DNA of 64,000 nucleotides from Augochlora pura (lineage: Eukaryota > Arthropoda > Insecta > Hymenoptera > Halictidae): NCBI RefSeq assembly GCF_028453695.1, contig NC_135780.1, positions 1,612,001-1,676,000 of the forward strand, in the 5' to 3' direction. The notes under the pieces were generated by a model. That model did not search any database. It saw nothing but the letters and a program-made list of their open reading frames with translations, and was not told the DNA's origin. Position 1 is the first letter of the stretch, and every line of letters starts with the position of its first letter. The translations under genes were made by a program, and so were the position numbers. Below, one piece after another: positions 53,589 through 64,000 of the stretch.

Positions 53589-54369
53589 TAAATTGTGATT
53601 CGACAGAGGGAAATGTTCGAGTCACGCATCTTTTTACTCGAGTCTACGTAAAATAGCAAGTCTACTTCTCGTGCATGGCATGTCTAATATGTCTAGTTGG
53701 AAAATACAAGATGGCGACGGTCGGGGTCCCGGCCCGGCATTCCACTGGTCAGTTTCAGTGGCAACGATCGGCCGAACAATCCACAAAAGCGCTCTGTTAT
53801 TTGTTGCTCTCGTTCGGTCTCGCAGCCGGTCTGCGAAATTCGTCAGAAAGTGGCGGCTAACTAACCGTGAACGTAGCACACGAACCAATCCCTTCGTATA
53901 CGGGGCTCTCTCTCTCTCTCTCCGGCTTCCTCACGACCGTCTCTCATCCTCTCCGTCTCGCGATTCTCGGAAGGTCGAATCGTTTTCGATGGCTCGCGAG
54001 ACGGCGAACGAGACGGTGAACGAGACGAGACGGGACGAGACGCTGCGTGGTTGGCCGTCCGTGGACCGTTTCGAAACTCGTTGAATCACCGTCCCGGACC
54101 CTGCGCCTTGGGATCCAGAATCGTCAAGGATGCAGTCGGATCATAAATGGATCGATCGATCATGGTGCATCTCTAAATCAACATCGAATTGTCTGGGTCA
54201 ATAATGTTTCAAGTGCCGAATGTCAATCCCAAGAACACCCACATTATCGAAGTTATATAAGTGATGAAACTGAAATTAGAAAATAATTGATTTTTCTCAT
54301 AGGAAATGGTAGTTTAGCTGTTTCGTATTCTAAAAATCCTAGCAACAGTTCAGTTTGTTTAATATTTAA
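53589..54369. other. Unassigned sequence
   Basis: CpG-rich 53700-54120 with a short (CT)n at 53907-53922. No supported exon. Confidence 0.5.
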
Positions 54370-54558
54370 TTCTTTGGCAATTCATTGAGAAAATTTACAA
54401 ATGCAGAAACTCTAGCCATTAAAAAACACATACTCATATATTGTAATTTTTAATTTATATTATTTAAATGTATTCCGGACTATGTATATATCATTTCTAT
54501 GTAACACAAACGGGTCTTCATAGCCTGTTAATAAAGAATAATAATAATAATAATAATA
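54370..54558 (+). mobile_element. Non-LTR retrotransposon 3' end, copy C
   Basis: Contains TCTTTGGCAATTCATTGAGA, ACTCTAGCCATTAAA, then the 3' UTR block AAATGTATTCCGGACTATGT, CTATGTAACACAAACGGGTC and TTAATAAAGAATAAT, finishing in (AAT)n. Shared with copies A (57589-58173) and B (55990-56803). Strongly 5'-truncated. Confidence 0.85.
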
Positions 54559-55989
54559 TGTTACAATAAAAATGAATATCGAAACCTGATGGAACATTAC
54601 TGTCGTTTGAGAGAAGCACTTTTCCAGAATTAATTTAATTAATAGAAAATACCTGAATAAATTTCATTAATTTGATTAATTTAATTACCTTAAGATATGT
54701 TTCTTATTCTCGCAAATAAGTGAAATCGATAGGCGCGGACACGGTTTAGCCTGTATCAATTTTACTATACCAGAAACTCTGTCGCAACCGGACGAAGCAT
54801 AGCGAACGAACGCGAGGATATTCACGACGATTTCCTCTTCGCCACGGACTATGGTCGTTGAAAAGAGAAGCGGGCCAGTGGCTCCTCGACAAGATTCGAC
54901 GAGCAATCGTCAACAAATGGGCCGAGATTCAATTTCGAGGGAAGCCCCGCTCCGGCGATCGATCCGCCGATAGAAAACCGTGGTAGACGGTCAAAAATCG
55001 GCAGAAAAATGTACGCCGCGGCCGCCGAGGTCGACCCGGCACACGGCATGACGCAGAGTCAAATGGTGCTCGCCGGCAAATGAGAAACCGCCCCAAGGAA
55101 AATACCATGCAAATCCCGTATCCATTTTATCAAGAGCGTATCCAGGGGGCAAGAAGAATGCGGTTTCGCGAACGCGCGCCCGCCCCTCCCGTCCCTCTCT
55201 TTTATTTGTTGCGACGCTCGCGCCGCTCGGCTCGCCGTCTTGGCCGCTCGGCTCGGCTCGCTCGCTCGCGGCTCGTTCTCGCCGCGTGACCCGCAAATGC
55301 AAATTTCCTATCGCATTTGTTCGAACCGCAGACCTTCGCCCTTCCCCCTCGCCCGTCTGCTCCATCTTCTCTGCCGCTCCTCACGGACTTCTTCCCGCAA
55401 CGCCCACGCGCGCGAGCTTTCTTCCTCCTCCTCCTCCTCCTCCTCTTTCTCCTCTTTCTCGGCTGGCACGGCCCGATTCCGCCGCGCCGTGGGCCGCGTC
55501 CGCGAGGTTCCAGGTTCCACGACCAAGCGGAAACGCCCCGGAACTCCGGAATTTCAACGAACGAAACTTCCGGCGGCGAGGAACCCGCCGCGAAAATTAG
55601 CTCGCCGAGGCTGGAACGCACTTTTTCCGCTCGCTTCCGGCCGACGTCGCGCGCCCGGATGCCGGAAAAGAATGACCTCGCAAGAAGTTACGAGCCCGAT
55701 TGTGGCACCGACGATCTTTGTTAGCCTCTCCGCGTGTCGGTATCTTTATTGAGTTGGAATACTCTACGCGTCGCGTGTCGGCTGCAAGGAATAATGATCG
55801 AAATTAACGCTAGAAATGCAGAGCTATCAACCTGAGGTATACTCTTAATATTGATTAATAAATCGATTGATATTATTGATTAGTTAATATTGATTTAATA
55901 TTGATAAACCTGACCAATGTATATTATTTTATAACAATGTCAAGATTAGATTTACACTTCCTACGACATTTATATAGTTATATAGTTTT
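54559..55989. other. Unassigned sequence
   Basis: AT-rich to 54700; CpG-rich 54770-55700 with a (TCC)n run at 55420-55460; AT-rich afterwards. Opposing open frames of 100-170 codons around the (TCC)n run are not supported as genes. Confidence 0.5.
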
Positions 55990-56803
55990 ATTATAATTAA
56001 TTATTATTCTTTATTAACGGGCTAGTAACACTCTTTTGTGTTACATAGAGGTATACATAGTCCGGAATACATTTGAATAATATATGGTAAATTATAAATC
56101 ATAATATAAGAGTGTGTCATGAATTAATTACAGAGGGTGTGTTTTAATGGCTAGAGTTGCTGCCTTTGTAAATTGGCTCAATGAATTGCCAAAGAAGTCG
56201 ATTTTTGGGCTAAGTTTATTTGCTGCTCGTAATGCTCTCGTTATACAATTTTGAGATCCTAAATTGGTTTTAACCCCTTGCACTATAACAACGAATCAGA
56301 CTCGTGACAAACATTTCGTAAATAATTTCATAAATATAACTGCCAGTCGTTTCTATTAAATTGAAACAACATTTGAATCCTCTATCGACAAAATTTGGAA
56401 ATTTAAGTAAATGACGATTAGGAAATAGAAATCCTCTTGTTTCATCAAGGAAATTATTAAGAATGAAAAAATACTAATCAACGCAGTTTTGAAAGAGATC
56501 GTAGTGCAAGGGGTTAAAGTAATCTACGTGAAATAATTCTTTTGACCGTATTGCTTTAGCAGGAACCTTTAGTTTCATTAGTTCTAGAATGGATGGAAAA
56601 TCGATTATTTGGTTAATAATTTTGAAAATGAAAAGAATGTCTGCCAAAGTTCTTTTTTGTTTGAGTGTACCCATGTTCATGGTATTACGGATAGGTTCGT
56701 AATGGTGTGAATAATAAGGTATGGGTGTTCCAATTTTAAATGAAGCGAATCTCAAGAATTTGTGCTGAATTGTTTCCAACTGAGAGAGTTTTGTTACATT
56801 ATA
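55990..56803 (-). pseudogene. Non-LTR retrotransposon 3' fragment, copy B, with nested MITE
   Basis: Read on the minus strand it encodes NVTKLSQLETIQHKFLRFAS, then KRTLADILFIFKIINQIID and KLKVPAKAIRSKELFHVDY, as found after the reverse transcriptase domain of jockey- or RTE-type elements. Then comes a 3' UTR identical in plan to copies A and C, ending near 55990. The frame is interrupted by the MITE 56270-56517. 5'-truncated near 56803. Reverse transcriptase core motifs are absent. Confidence 0.85.
56270..56517. mobile_element. TTAACCCCTTGCACTA-family MITE, nested in retrotransposon
   Basis: 248 bp from TTAACCCCTTGCACTATAAC to GATCGTAGTGCAAGGGGTTAA. ACGAATCAGACTCGT lies inside the left end. 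Copy A of the host retrotransposon has a single TTAA (57856-57859) at the same codon position, proving precise insertion. Confidence 0.92.
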
Positions 56804-57333
56804 TATAGTCTAAGATAAATATTTTTACAATATCAACGCCTGTGGAAGAGAAAAATCAGAAGCCGGTCGTTTTAATCGGTTTGGTAGTTCTAATGACAGT
56901 TCAGATAATGTAAGAGTTACCGTATAACTTCAATTATCCAAAATCAAAATTCATAGCCAATTTCCTTTCATTCACGATGAATTATTATAATTAGATATAA
57001 TTACTATAAGACGATGGATCGATACTTATCAAAGTCCGTCTACAGTTTTATCGTTATTACTTGGAACGATCAGAGACCCGACCAGTAAAGATCGAGAGAA
57101 ATTCAGTGCTGCAATTAAAGTCCTACTGTGCTTGATTATGGTACTAAACTGAGTCCTTAACGACTGTCCAATAAATTCTTTACTATATATAACAGATCTC
57201 CTTCAGACAGAACTATTTCATTAACCTCGCAAGAAATGCTAAAAACTCGCCATCAATCAGTCCCAAAATTTACAGCTGCCTAAAGAACAAAGGAAATACT
57301 ATTATAAAATCTGACTCGGTGGAAAAGCCATAT
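56804..57333. other. AT-rich unassigned sequence
   Basis: No supported feature. Confidence 0.5.
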
Positions 57334-57371
57334 TTAACCCTTTGGCTACGGCAGTCTTTGGCACGACCGTA
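57334..57371. mobile_element. Left terminus of a CCCTTTGGCTACGG-family MITE
   Basis: Begins TTAACCCTTTGGCTACGGCA and runs into the gap. Same family as 29206-29571. Confidence 0.8.
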
Positions 57372-57471
57372 NNNNNNNNNNNNNNNNNNNNNNNNNNNNN
57401 NNNNNNNNNNNNNNNNNNNNNNNNNNNNNNNNNNNNNNNNNNNNNNNNNNNNNNNNNNNNNNNNNNNNNNN
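57372..57471. other. Assembly gap (100 N)
   Basis: Placeholder beginning 38 bp inside a MITE. Confidence 0.95.
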
Positions 57472-57588
57472 GGGTGAATTCTGAGAAGAGAACATCGAGA
57501 ATGCTTGGGAATTTCTTTATTATTATAACTACGATTATAACTATTATTGCTGATAATTCGCTATTATTTCTGATAATTCGCTATTATT

Positions 57589-58130
57589 TCACAAATTCTT
57601 GAGATTCGCTTCATTTAAAATTGAAACACCCATACCTTATTATTCACACCATTACGAACCTACATAACCTGACATAACCTATCCTTAATACCATGAACAT
57701 GAGTACACTCAAACGAAGAAGAACTTTGGCAGACATTCTTTTCATTTTCAAAATTATTAACCAAATAATCGATTGTCCATCCATTCTAGAGCTAATGAAA
57801 CTAAAGGTTCCTGCTAAAGCACTACGGTCGAAAGAATTATTTCACGTAGATTACTTTAAAAGCAATTTAGGATCTCAGAATTGTATAACGAGAGCATTAC
57901 GAGCAGCAAATAAACTTAGCCCAAAAATCGACTTCTTTGGCAATTCATTGAGCCAATTTACAAAGGCAGCAACTCTAGCCATTAAAACACACCCTCTGTA
58001 ATTAATTCATGACACACTCTTATATTATGATTTATAATTTATATTATTCAAATGTATTCCGGACTATGTATATATACAACCTCTATGTAACACAAAAGGG
58101 TCTTACTAGCCCGTTAATAAAGAATAATAC

Positions 58131-58173
<43 letters not shown>
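57589..58173 (+). pseudogene. Non-LTR retrotransposon 3' fragment, copy A
   Basis: Encodes FKIETPIPYYSHH-type sequence, then RRTLADILFIFKIINQIID, KVPAKALRSKELFHVDYF and a C-terminus reading FGNSLSQFTKAATLAIKTHPL-stop at 58001. The 3' UTR with GTATTCCGGACTATGTATAT follows, ending in about 14 AAT units. A short ACATAACCTG duplication near 57660 disrupts the frame upstream. 5'-truncated at about 57589. Confidence 0.88.
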
Positions 58174-58174
<1 letters not shown>

Positions 58175-58493
58175 GAGTGACAAGTGTAAGTAGACTATAG
58201 TTTTCGGTAGAAAGTGGCTGAATTGTTACATTCCAAATTAAACGGACATCGGTCGTGTGTCCAGGAGCCAGAAGGAGCGGCGCCGTCCGCGTCGAGCTTG
58301 AAATTGCGAAAGTATCGATTCCAAGAGAAGGCTCGCAATTAACGTAGCCTGTTGCGAGCCGGCGAGATTTTCGGAATTCCGCGAGTTCCGGCGTCCGAGC
58401 AGTTTCCCGGCGACTTTCGAAACGAAATCGACGGACAAGCTATCTCCCCGGCTGCTACGGTGACATTAGCAGATTTTCCGCGGGCGCGAACGC

Positions 58494-58495
<2 letters not shown>
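58174..58495. other. Unassigned sequence
   Basis: CpG-rich from 58250. No supported feature. Confidence 0.5.
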
Positions 58496-58525
<30 letters not shown>

Positions 58526-58526
58526 C
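58496..58526. repeat. (GA)n microsatellite
   Basis: About 15 uninterrupted AG units. Confidence 0.95.
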
Positions 58527-59557
58527 GGTTCTCCATTGGAAAACTCGTTGATCCTTAAACAGTCTCGCGTCTCGCGAACTTGCTAATCCGTTACGAAGCC
58601 CGTTAACTAATCGGGTACGCCTCTAACAGCCGTTTCGACAAATTCCGGGGTATTCTACTTCGCTCCCGTCTTCGCCGCAATCGCGGAGCGCCAGCAGTTT
58701 TCCAGCCGAGAAAGTTTTCCGCGGAATTCTCGGTCGAGTTATTTCAACGGGCCTCCTCTCCGGTCACCGAGCTACGGCGGATTCTGTGCGATCGGTGAAA
58801 ACCGTCTCACACTTCGCCGAAACTTTTCGACAGAATCGCACGTGCTGTGAACATTCAATTTCGGCATTTGACCGCGGGGGTGTGATCGGCAACGCGGGCC
58901 AAAAAGATCGGCTGACAAAAACGCCGGTCGAGAAATCGGTTCGCGAATGTCTCTCGACCGCTTCAAACGGCTTCGCGTTTGTTTCAAGATTTTGTGTCGC
59001 GCATTCTATTGCGAAATTAACATTGGATGCGACAGGGTAAGGTAGGAAGTGTAAGAAAGTCTGTCGATTTTTGGAAATTAATCTATGTATTAAATCGTAC
59101 CGTTTGTAAGAATACTTGTTCGAATATAAAATTCTATCGAAACGGTGTTTTTAATTCGCTAGTTGCTGTTATAACAATATCCATTAAAGTACCAAGTACA
59201 TTTTTAAAGTTTCAACTACGGTCTCAGATAAAAAAATGGAAAAACGACTGTATTTTTACATTTTCTTTGTTACAAGTAGTAGTCAAATTTTGGGCAAAGT
59301 ATTTCGGTCATTATGCAGTAAACTAGTTCCTCTAACATTTACAGACAAATTCGAGTCATGTAGATCAGTTTTAAAAAAGTTGTACCATTTTGAAAGAATG
59401 CCCGTGTCATTTGAAGCAGTTAATGTAAAGAACAGGCAGACTGGATGAAACTGTATTTTAATCCGAAAATCTGCTGTCTAGTCAACAATTGTACAACATT
59501 GCTCCTTGATTTTATAACGAAATCTTCGTCTTTTTGTATTGGAAGATTCTTTCAGTT
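58527..59557. other. Unassigned sequence
   Basis: CpG-rich to 59000, AT-rich after. A plus-strand frame to 59036 ends near GCGACAGG|GTAAGG, which could be a donor, but no other coding signal supports an exon. Confidence 0.4.
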
Positions 59558-59806
59558 TTAACCCTTTGCACTCGGAGGCATTTTAACTGTAAATTCGAAA
59601 GAATTTTTCCGGTTCGTGGTATTTCCATTCTATTTAACAAAATAAATTTTTATTCATACAAAATTTATTCTTGATACTCCTACCAACAGTTTCACTACTT
59701 GTCAACTTTTCAAATCTAAACCTTATTGTTGCAAAAAATTATTTTGCAATGAAATAGAATAATTTTAGTTGTGCTTTAGAGTCACCACTCGCGAGCAAAG
59801 GGTTAA
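59558..59806. mobile_element. TTAACCCTTTGCACTCG-family MITE
   Basis: 249 bp from TTAACCCTTTGCACTCGGAG to ACCACTCGCGAGCAAAGGGTTAA. Same family as 38489-38958 and 63752-64000, with GCATTTTAACTGTAAAT next to the left end. Confidence 0.85.
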
Positions 59807-61583
59807 ACATCTTATTCGAATCGGCGTAGACGATAGAGTCCGTCGATAAACGGATAGTCGATCGAGCGAAGCAAATAAATAATTAGGATTTAATTAAGCT
59901 TCGGCTCGAGCATACGGAATCCCATTTTGAGCTGCGCACGGACAGCTCGAACCAGTAAAAGGCATTAACATTTACGGTCGCTGGGAAGAGAGCGCGGCAA
60001 AGGTTTTCCAGATGTAATATTCAAATAAAGTCCGGCACAGAGAGGGTGTAGAATTTTGTGAAAGATGATGTGGATCACGGAGGAAATAAAGTTCCCGGCG
60101 GACGTGGAAAAATGCAAGATTTATCGGGGATCTCGCGGCGTCCTGGCGGACACCTACGCCCGTCTCCTCGAGCGTCCGGCGCAAGAACGTCCAATAAACG
60201 TCCCGAATGGACGCCGCGAGCTCGCAAAAAGCCTTGGACGTACGTATGCCGTGTGTAGTGTGTGCCCGTGGTACGCGGAGGACGACGATCAATCTTCGAC
60301 GACGACGAGCCGCGGCGCGAAAGAAACCCGACGAAGGTAAAGGCCGGTTCGCACCAAGCATCGGCACCACCGAGCACCGGCACCGGCTCTCTCGCTGAGG
60401 TTAACGCGATTTCCCGAGGCTCGAGGTCAGCCTTCGTCTTGTTTGACGATTCGCGCTCGAAATCCCTTCCACGCCCTATCGGAAAATTGGACTTTCATCT
60501 CGCGGAAAATCTGAGCTATGTTTTATTTCGTAGCTACCGCCTCGTTCGATTTTGCCGAGCGGGCCCGCAGTGGTCCATTTCGAAGGATTCGATAACTTTC
60601 AACGAAAAATTCAACTTTTCCGAGTTTCAAAGGTTTACCGACTTCGGATGTGAAACATTTATGAAATTGAATAAATAGTTCGGCTTTTATGAACATTTAA
60701 AGACGAGCGTTTCAGGAGCAGAATATTTCGCCTGACGAAGCTCGCTTTCTACGAAATGTCCTACTTATGTTCAATATTTTCCCTCAGTCTTTTTATATCG
60801 AAAAACATATTTTCCTAATTAGAGATCATATGTTTCTTTAATCGTTACCAACAATCGTGTATAAACACTCCGATCGATGCGTGACAAATTTAACAAATTG
60901 CCTATGTACAGCAGAACGTGACTTCTAAACATTCACACTTATCTTGTTCTCATTCTTGTTATTTCTCTTTGCTATCGTCTCGTCCGATGGCTTGTAAAGG
61001 GTGCATCGAACTACATCGGAAATTATTCACGACCCGTGCTAATAATAAGAAAACAGTTGCGGAAATAGAACGCGATCCGCGAACTTTCCGAGCGCCGCAT
61101 AGACGGTTGCCTCTCTCGTTTCGAGAACTACTTTGTTACCTTTCCAGAGGCGAAGTTCTCTCTAGCTCGAGCGACGTCGGCTCAAAGCCTCCGCGCTGTT
61201 TTCCCTCGCGTTTTGGCAGTCAATATTAGCCCCCGGTTTAGCCGATTTAACCGTCGAACGCACTGTCAACTCGGCGCGCGGGGCCCACTCGACACCCTCG
61301 AGAATTAAAGAACACTTCGCGATGATATTTTCGATCCGAATTGTGAGCGGCGCTGGCTACCACGAGGGCACTCCACGCTATTCTAGCCAACAGCAACTGG
61401 AATATCACCGCGTGGCAGAGCGCGACGCAACGCGGAAAGCATTATGGAGATCGAAGGGGTTAACTCTTTTCATTGAATTTCCCAGGGTTCCTCGCATCGT
61501 CGAGTGTCTCGGGGCCACTCGCGTTGCTTGTTTTCGCTCTTGTTTCCCTCTCTTCGCGAGCGAGGAGCGATACCGCGCGACCG
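59807..61583. other. CpG-rich unassigned sequence
   Basis: Several open frames of 60-140 codons on both strands without domains. GAAGGGGTTAA at 61454-61464 resembles a MITE right end but has no partner. No supported exon. Confidence 0.45.
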
Positions 61584-61633
61584 GCTCTCTCTCCCCCTCT
61601 CTCTCCTCTCCCTCTCTCTCGCTCTCTCTCTCC
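61584..61633. repeat. CT-rich microsatellite
   Basis: CTCTCT/CCCCTCT runs within CpG-rich sequence. Confidence 0.9.
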
Positions 61634-62545
61634 GAGCCGATGCCACTCGAAGCAACAAGTACCTCCGCCGCTGCTTTAACGAAACGGGAGAATATCGAGA
61701 AGAACCCTTCGGGCGCCGCGAGTGGCCTACCCGCTGGCTCCGCTTTGTCAGTCGATGGCGTTAACTTTCCGCTCGTTCTCCTCCGAGATGCGGAACGATC
61801 GACCGGCGAACTTTCGAGATATCTCGGAAAATTTGCCGGACGTAAAGTAGCCGGGGGATCCGCCTTTTTATTGCCGGATATTTTTATCGAGCCGCAGCGC
61901 TTATAACACTGTATTTATTCTACCATTGAATAACAAAAAAACGTCTCTCTCGAACCGAAAAAAGATTCGAATTGATTTTTCTGGTATTTTATTCTATTAG
62001 TTTTATTATGAGATAACGGGCGACCATCGCGGATAAAAATAACAAAATCGTAAAACGCAGACGTGAACACGCCCGTAATGAATAACAATGCACGATTGGA
62101 AATGCATCGGGTGGGCGTGCAGGCGTAATATGGACCGATCGATTCCCGGAAATACGGGACGGTAATTTGAAATTTTAGAGCAAAAGTCCCGGCGTTGCAT
62201 CGCGGAGCGCCCACGCGTACGAGGAACTGCAGCGAGCCAAGGACTTATAGGTCCTCCCGGCTGAGTTTGATTCGGGCTCGAATTTCCGATGGAAATTTCC
62301 GGGAACCCCGAGGCCGCGCCCACGCCGCCTTGGTTTTCGCCGTTTCCCAGAAATCGGTGCCGGCACTCTGCAGGATTAGCCGTCGATAGAGGATTAATTC
62401 GAGCCGGCCAGCGGAACAAGCAGCGACAAACTGAACCGTGGGGACTCTAACTTTTTTTTCGCGTGCCCGTTTTTCCGCTGGAAATTCGGCCGAATCCTCG
62501 CGAGCTGTTTCTCGCGTAGCGTCGCTCTGGACGACGCGGCTAACA
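61634..62545. other. Unassigned sequence
   Basis: CpG-rich. The 194-codon plus-strand frame at 61322-61906 is largely a product of the CT tract. No supported exon. Confidence 0.45.
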
Positions 62546-62594
62546 GAAAGAGAGAGAGAGGGAGAGAGAAAGAGAGAGATAGGGGGAGAGAGAA
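62546..62594. repeat. GA-rich microsatellite
   Basis: GAGAGA runs with AAAG and TAGGGG interruptions. Confidence 0.9.
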
Positions 62595-63204
62595 AACCTG
62601 CGAAAGAGAGAAAGAAGGTAAACGGGAACTGACGTAACTCGCGCGTTCGATCCAGCCGTTCCCGTTAAATTACACCTTCTCCCGGTCGGGTACACGGGTA
62701 GCTACATACACGGAGGACTCGTCGACACAGGGTACCAGTTACCGATCGTCCGGATCGCTCGTACGCCGATCGCCCTATAAGTAATCTTGTCCGGGAGTAA
62801 CAGTCCGACGCGGTGACCAGACCCTTTAAAAGCCGATCACCACTGATGGATTATTCAACGACACTATTGCCGTATCGACGGACGGAAATAGCGTGAGATG
62901 ATTTTGCGCGATCATCGTCGCGATCGCCGCCGTCCCTGGACAAACCGTCGTCCCCACCATTTAAATAATAAGGTACAGCTTCGACCTTTTTACCGGGCTT
63001 CTTAATCTTCTCCGAGACGCTGCTCGTCTCGCGATTTTTCTGTTCGTTTTACTTTGAACCTTCTCCCGGGCTAAGTTTGCTAACTCAGATTATATTGACG
63101 TCAGGCTTTTGATGGAAAACGAGAAACTGAACAATGACTGCCAGAGCGTTCACGGGGTTCTTTAGAAACATCGCCTTTCGCAGCTGCGTTAATCAGTACT
63201 TATT
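62595..63204. other. Unassigned sequence
   Basis: CpG-rich, no supported feature. Confidence 0.5.
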
Positions 63205-63755
63205 CGTTCGTAACCCTTCCACTACGGCAGTGTCGTCCGTCGAAGTACTATTATTGAACAAAAGCTCGCGCCAGAAATATGCACATTGCGTGTGATTTCT
63301 TTGTATACGTTTTTCTTAGTTTTAACACATTGACGCCGGCGCCGATATTCACGATTTTTTCTGCGAGTCGGCGCCCGAAATTTACAAAAATTAAATAATT
63401 ATGTTAAGTTTATAATATTGAATTTCTATGTTTTTACTATTAAATATATGTTCATAATGTTCAGATAAAATAACATAAACCTATTTTGTAGTATATATTT
63501 TGTGAAATGCAAGCAAATATGCAAATGTGCACCCCCTCACGGTGCAGACACGTGTGCCCCATCGGTGATGCATAAAACTGTGCCGAATAAAACAATCATT
63601 GCTTTAATGTAACAAAGATGTTTACAGTTTTAATATGAAAGGACCAACGAAATTATAAAAATACAAAATTATTTTTGTATTCTGCCTACGGATGCCACTT
63701 GTATACACATCATTTGGATGCCGCATATATGCGGCGCTCGGCGCGAAAGGGTTAA
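63205..63755. mobile_element. Composite TTAA-element region
   Basis: Three terminus-like sequences lie here: GTAACCCTTCCACTACGGCA (63211), TTAACACATTGACGCCGGCG (63322) and, at the right, GGCGCTCGGCGCGAAAGGGTTAA, preceded by the palindrome GCCGCATATATGCGGC. The right end equals the inner terminus at 805-808. The most likely reading is one element from 63322 to 63755, with a relic of another to its left. Pairing of the ends is uncertain. Confidence 0.5.
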
Positions 63756-64000
63756 CCCTTTGCACTCGAAGCCATTTTAGCTCTAAATCTGAAATAAATT
63801 TTCTGTCTTATAGTATTTTCATTTTGAGCGAGGAAGTTAGTATTTTATATATACCAAATTAATTCTCGTGATTCGTGCTAACAGTGCCATATTTAATAAT
63901 TTTTCTAAAATTAAACATTGTTGCTTTAAAAATTATTTTAAAAGGTGAAAGAACAATATCAGTGGTGCCTGAGAGTCACGATTCGAGTGCAAAGGGTTAA
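63752..64000. mobile_element. TTAACCCTTTGCACTCG-family MITE at window edge
   Basis: 249 bp from TTAACCCTTTGCACTCGAAG to ACGATTCGAGTGCAAAGGGTTAA. Its left TTAA is shared with the right end of the preceding element, so one target site separates two insertions. The interior is AT-rich. Confidence 0.9.

Noticed and set aside
55202..55752. Opposing frames of 139 and 170 codons around the (TCC)n tract
   Set aside because: Frames on both strands are driven by the TCC/GGA repeat and GC-rich composition. No domain.
61454..61464. GAAGGGGTTAA as a MITE right end
   Set aside because: No left partner in the preceding 600 bases; too short to support.
1..64000. tRNA, rRNA operon or CRISPR array
   Set aside because: No cloverleaf with a GGTTCRANNCC T-arm, no rRNA sequence beyond the 5S-like box, and no regular repeat-spacer array. 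The tandem arrays have no unique spacers.

Overview
This is eukaryotic, insect-type DNA, most likely from a hymenopteran, although the order is an inference. Four things point that way. A decayed nuclear copy of insect mitochondrial cytochrome b uses TGA for Trp. CpG-rich patches alternate with very AT-rich patches. There are Tc1-type transposon relics, TTAA-bounded (piggyBac-type) MITEs, solo LTRs and a non-LTR retrotransposon with AAT tails. No complete protein-coding gene is visible. The window looks like intergenic or giant-intron sequence with one convincing host exon, an immunoglobulin-domain exon on the minus strand (3086-3267), and a few weak candidate exons. Five 100-N runs are assembly placeholders.

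Layout. 0-5.6 kb: two TTAA MITEs, the Ig exon, an AT-rich stretch, and a TTAA element with another nested inside. 6-10 kb: a 250-bp tandem duplication, a second copy of the GGTCACCGGTGACC MITE, and a MITE at the junction of a 111-bp tandem duplication. 10.4-13.4 kb: a MITE inside a MITE, then a Tc1 relic carrying both a MITE and a solo LTR. 14.1-14.8 kb: an 18-bp-unit minisatellite. 15.5-25 kb: CpG-rich unassigned DNA, AT-rich tandem arrays and a nested TTAA pair. 25.6-26.2 kb: cytochrome b NUMT. 27.2-34 kb: a copia-like solo LTR, several TTAA MITEs, a gap inside a perfect palindrome, and two further solo LTRs. 35.8-36.7 kb: a second Tc1 relic. 37.5-39.5 kb: a MITE cluster. 39.5-49.2 kb: long CpG-rich DNA with few repeats, two candidate minus-strand exons and one solo LTR. 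49.2-53.6 kb: stacked and nested MITEs plus a solo LTR. 54.4-58.2 kb: three 3' fragments of one non-LTR element. 58.2-64 kb: CpG-rich DNA, then MITEs up to the window edge.

The main biological content is a dense population of non-autonomous TTAA-flanked elements. Many converge on 242-251 bp, start TTAACCC, and carry a short palindrome or hairpin just inside the terminus whose sequence differs between families. Related copies elsewhere in the window preserve empty sites, showing that these elements insert precisely at TTAA. No transposase able to mobilise them was seen here.
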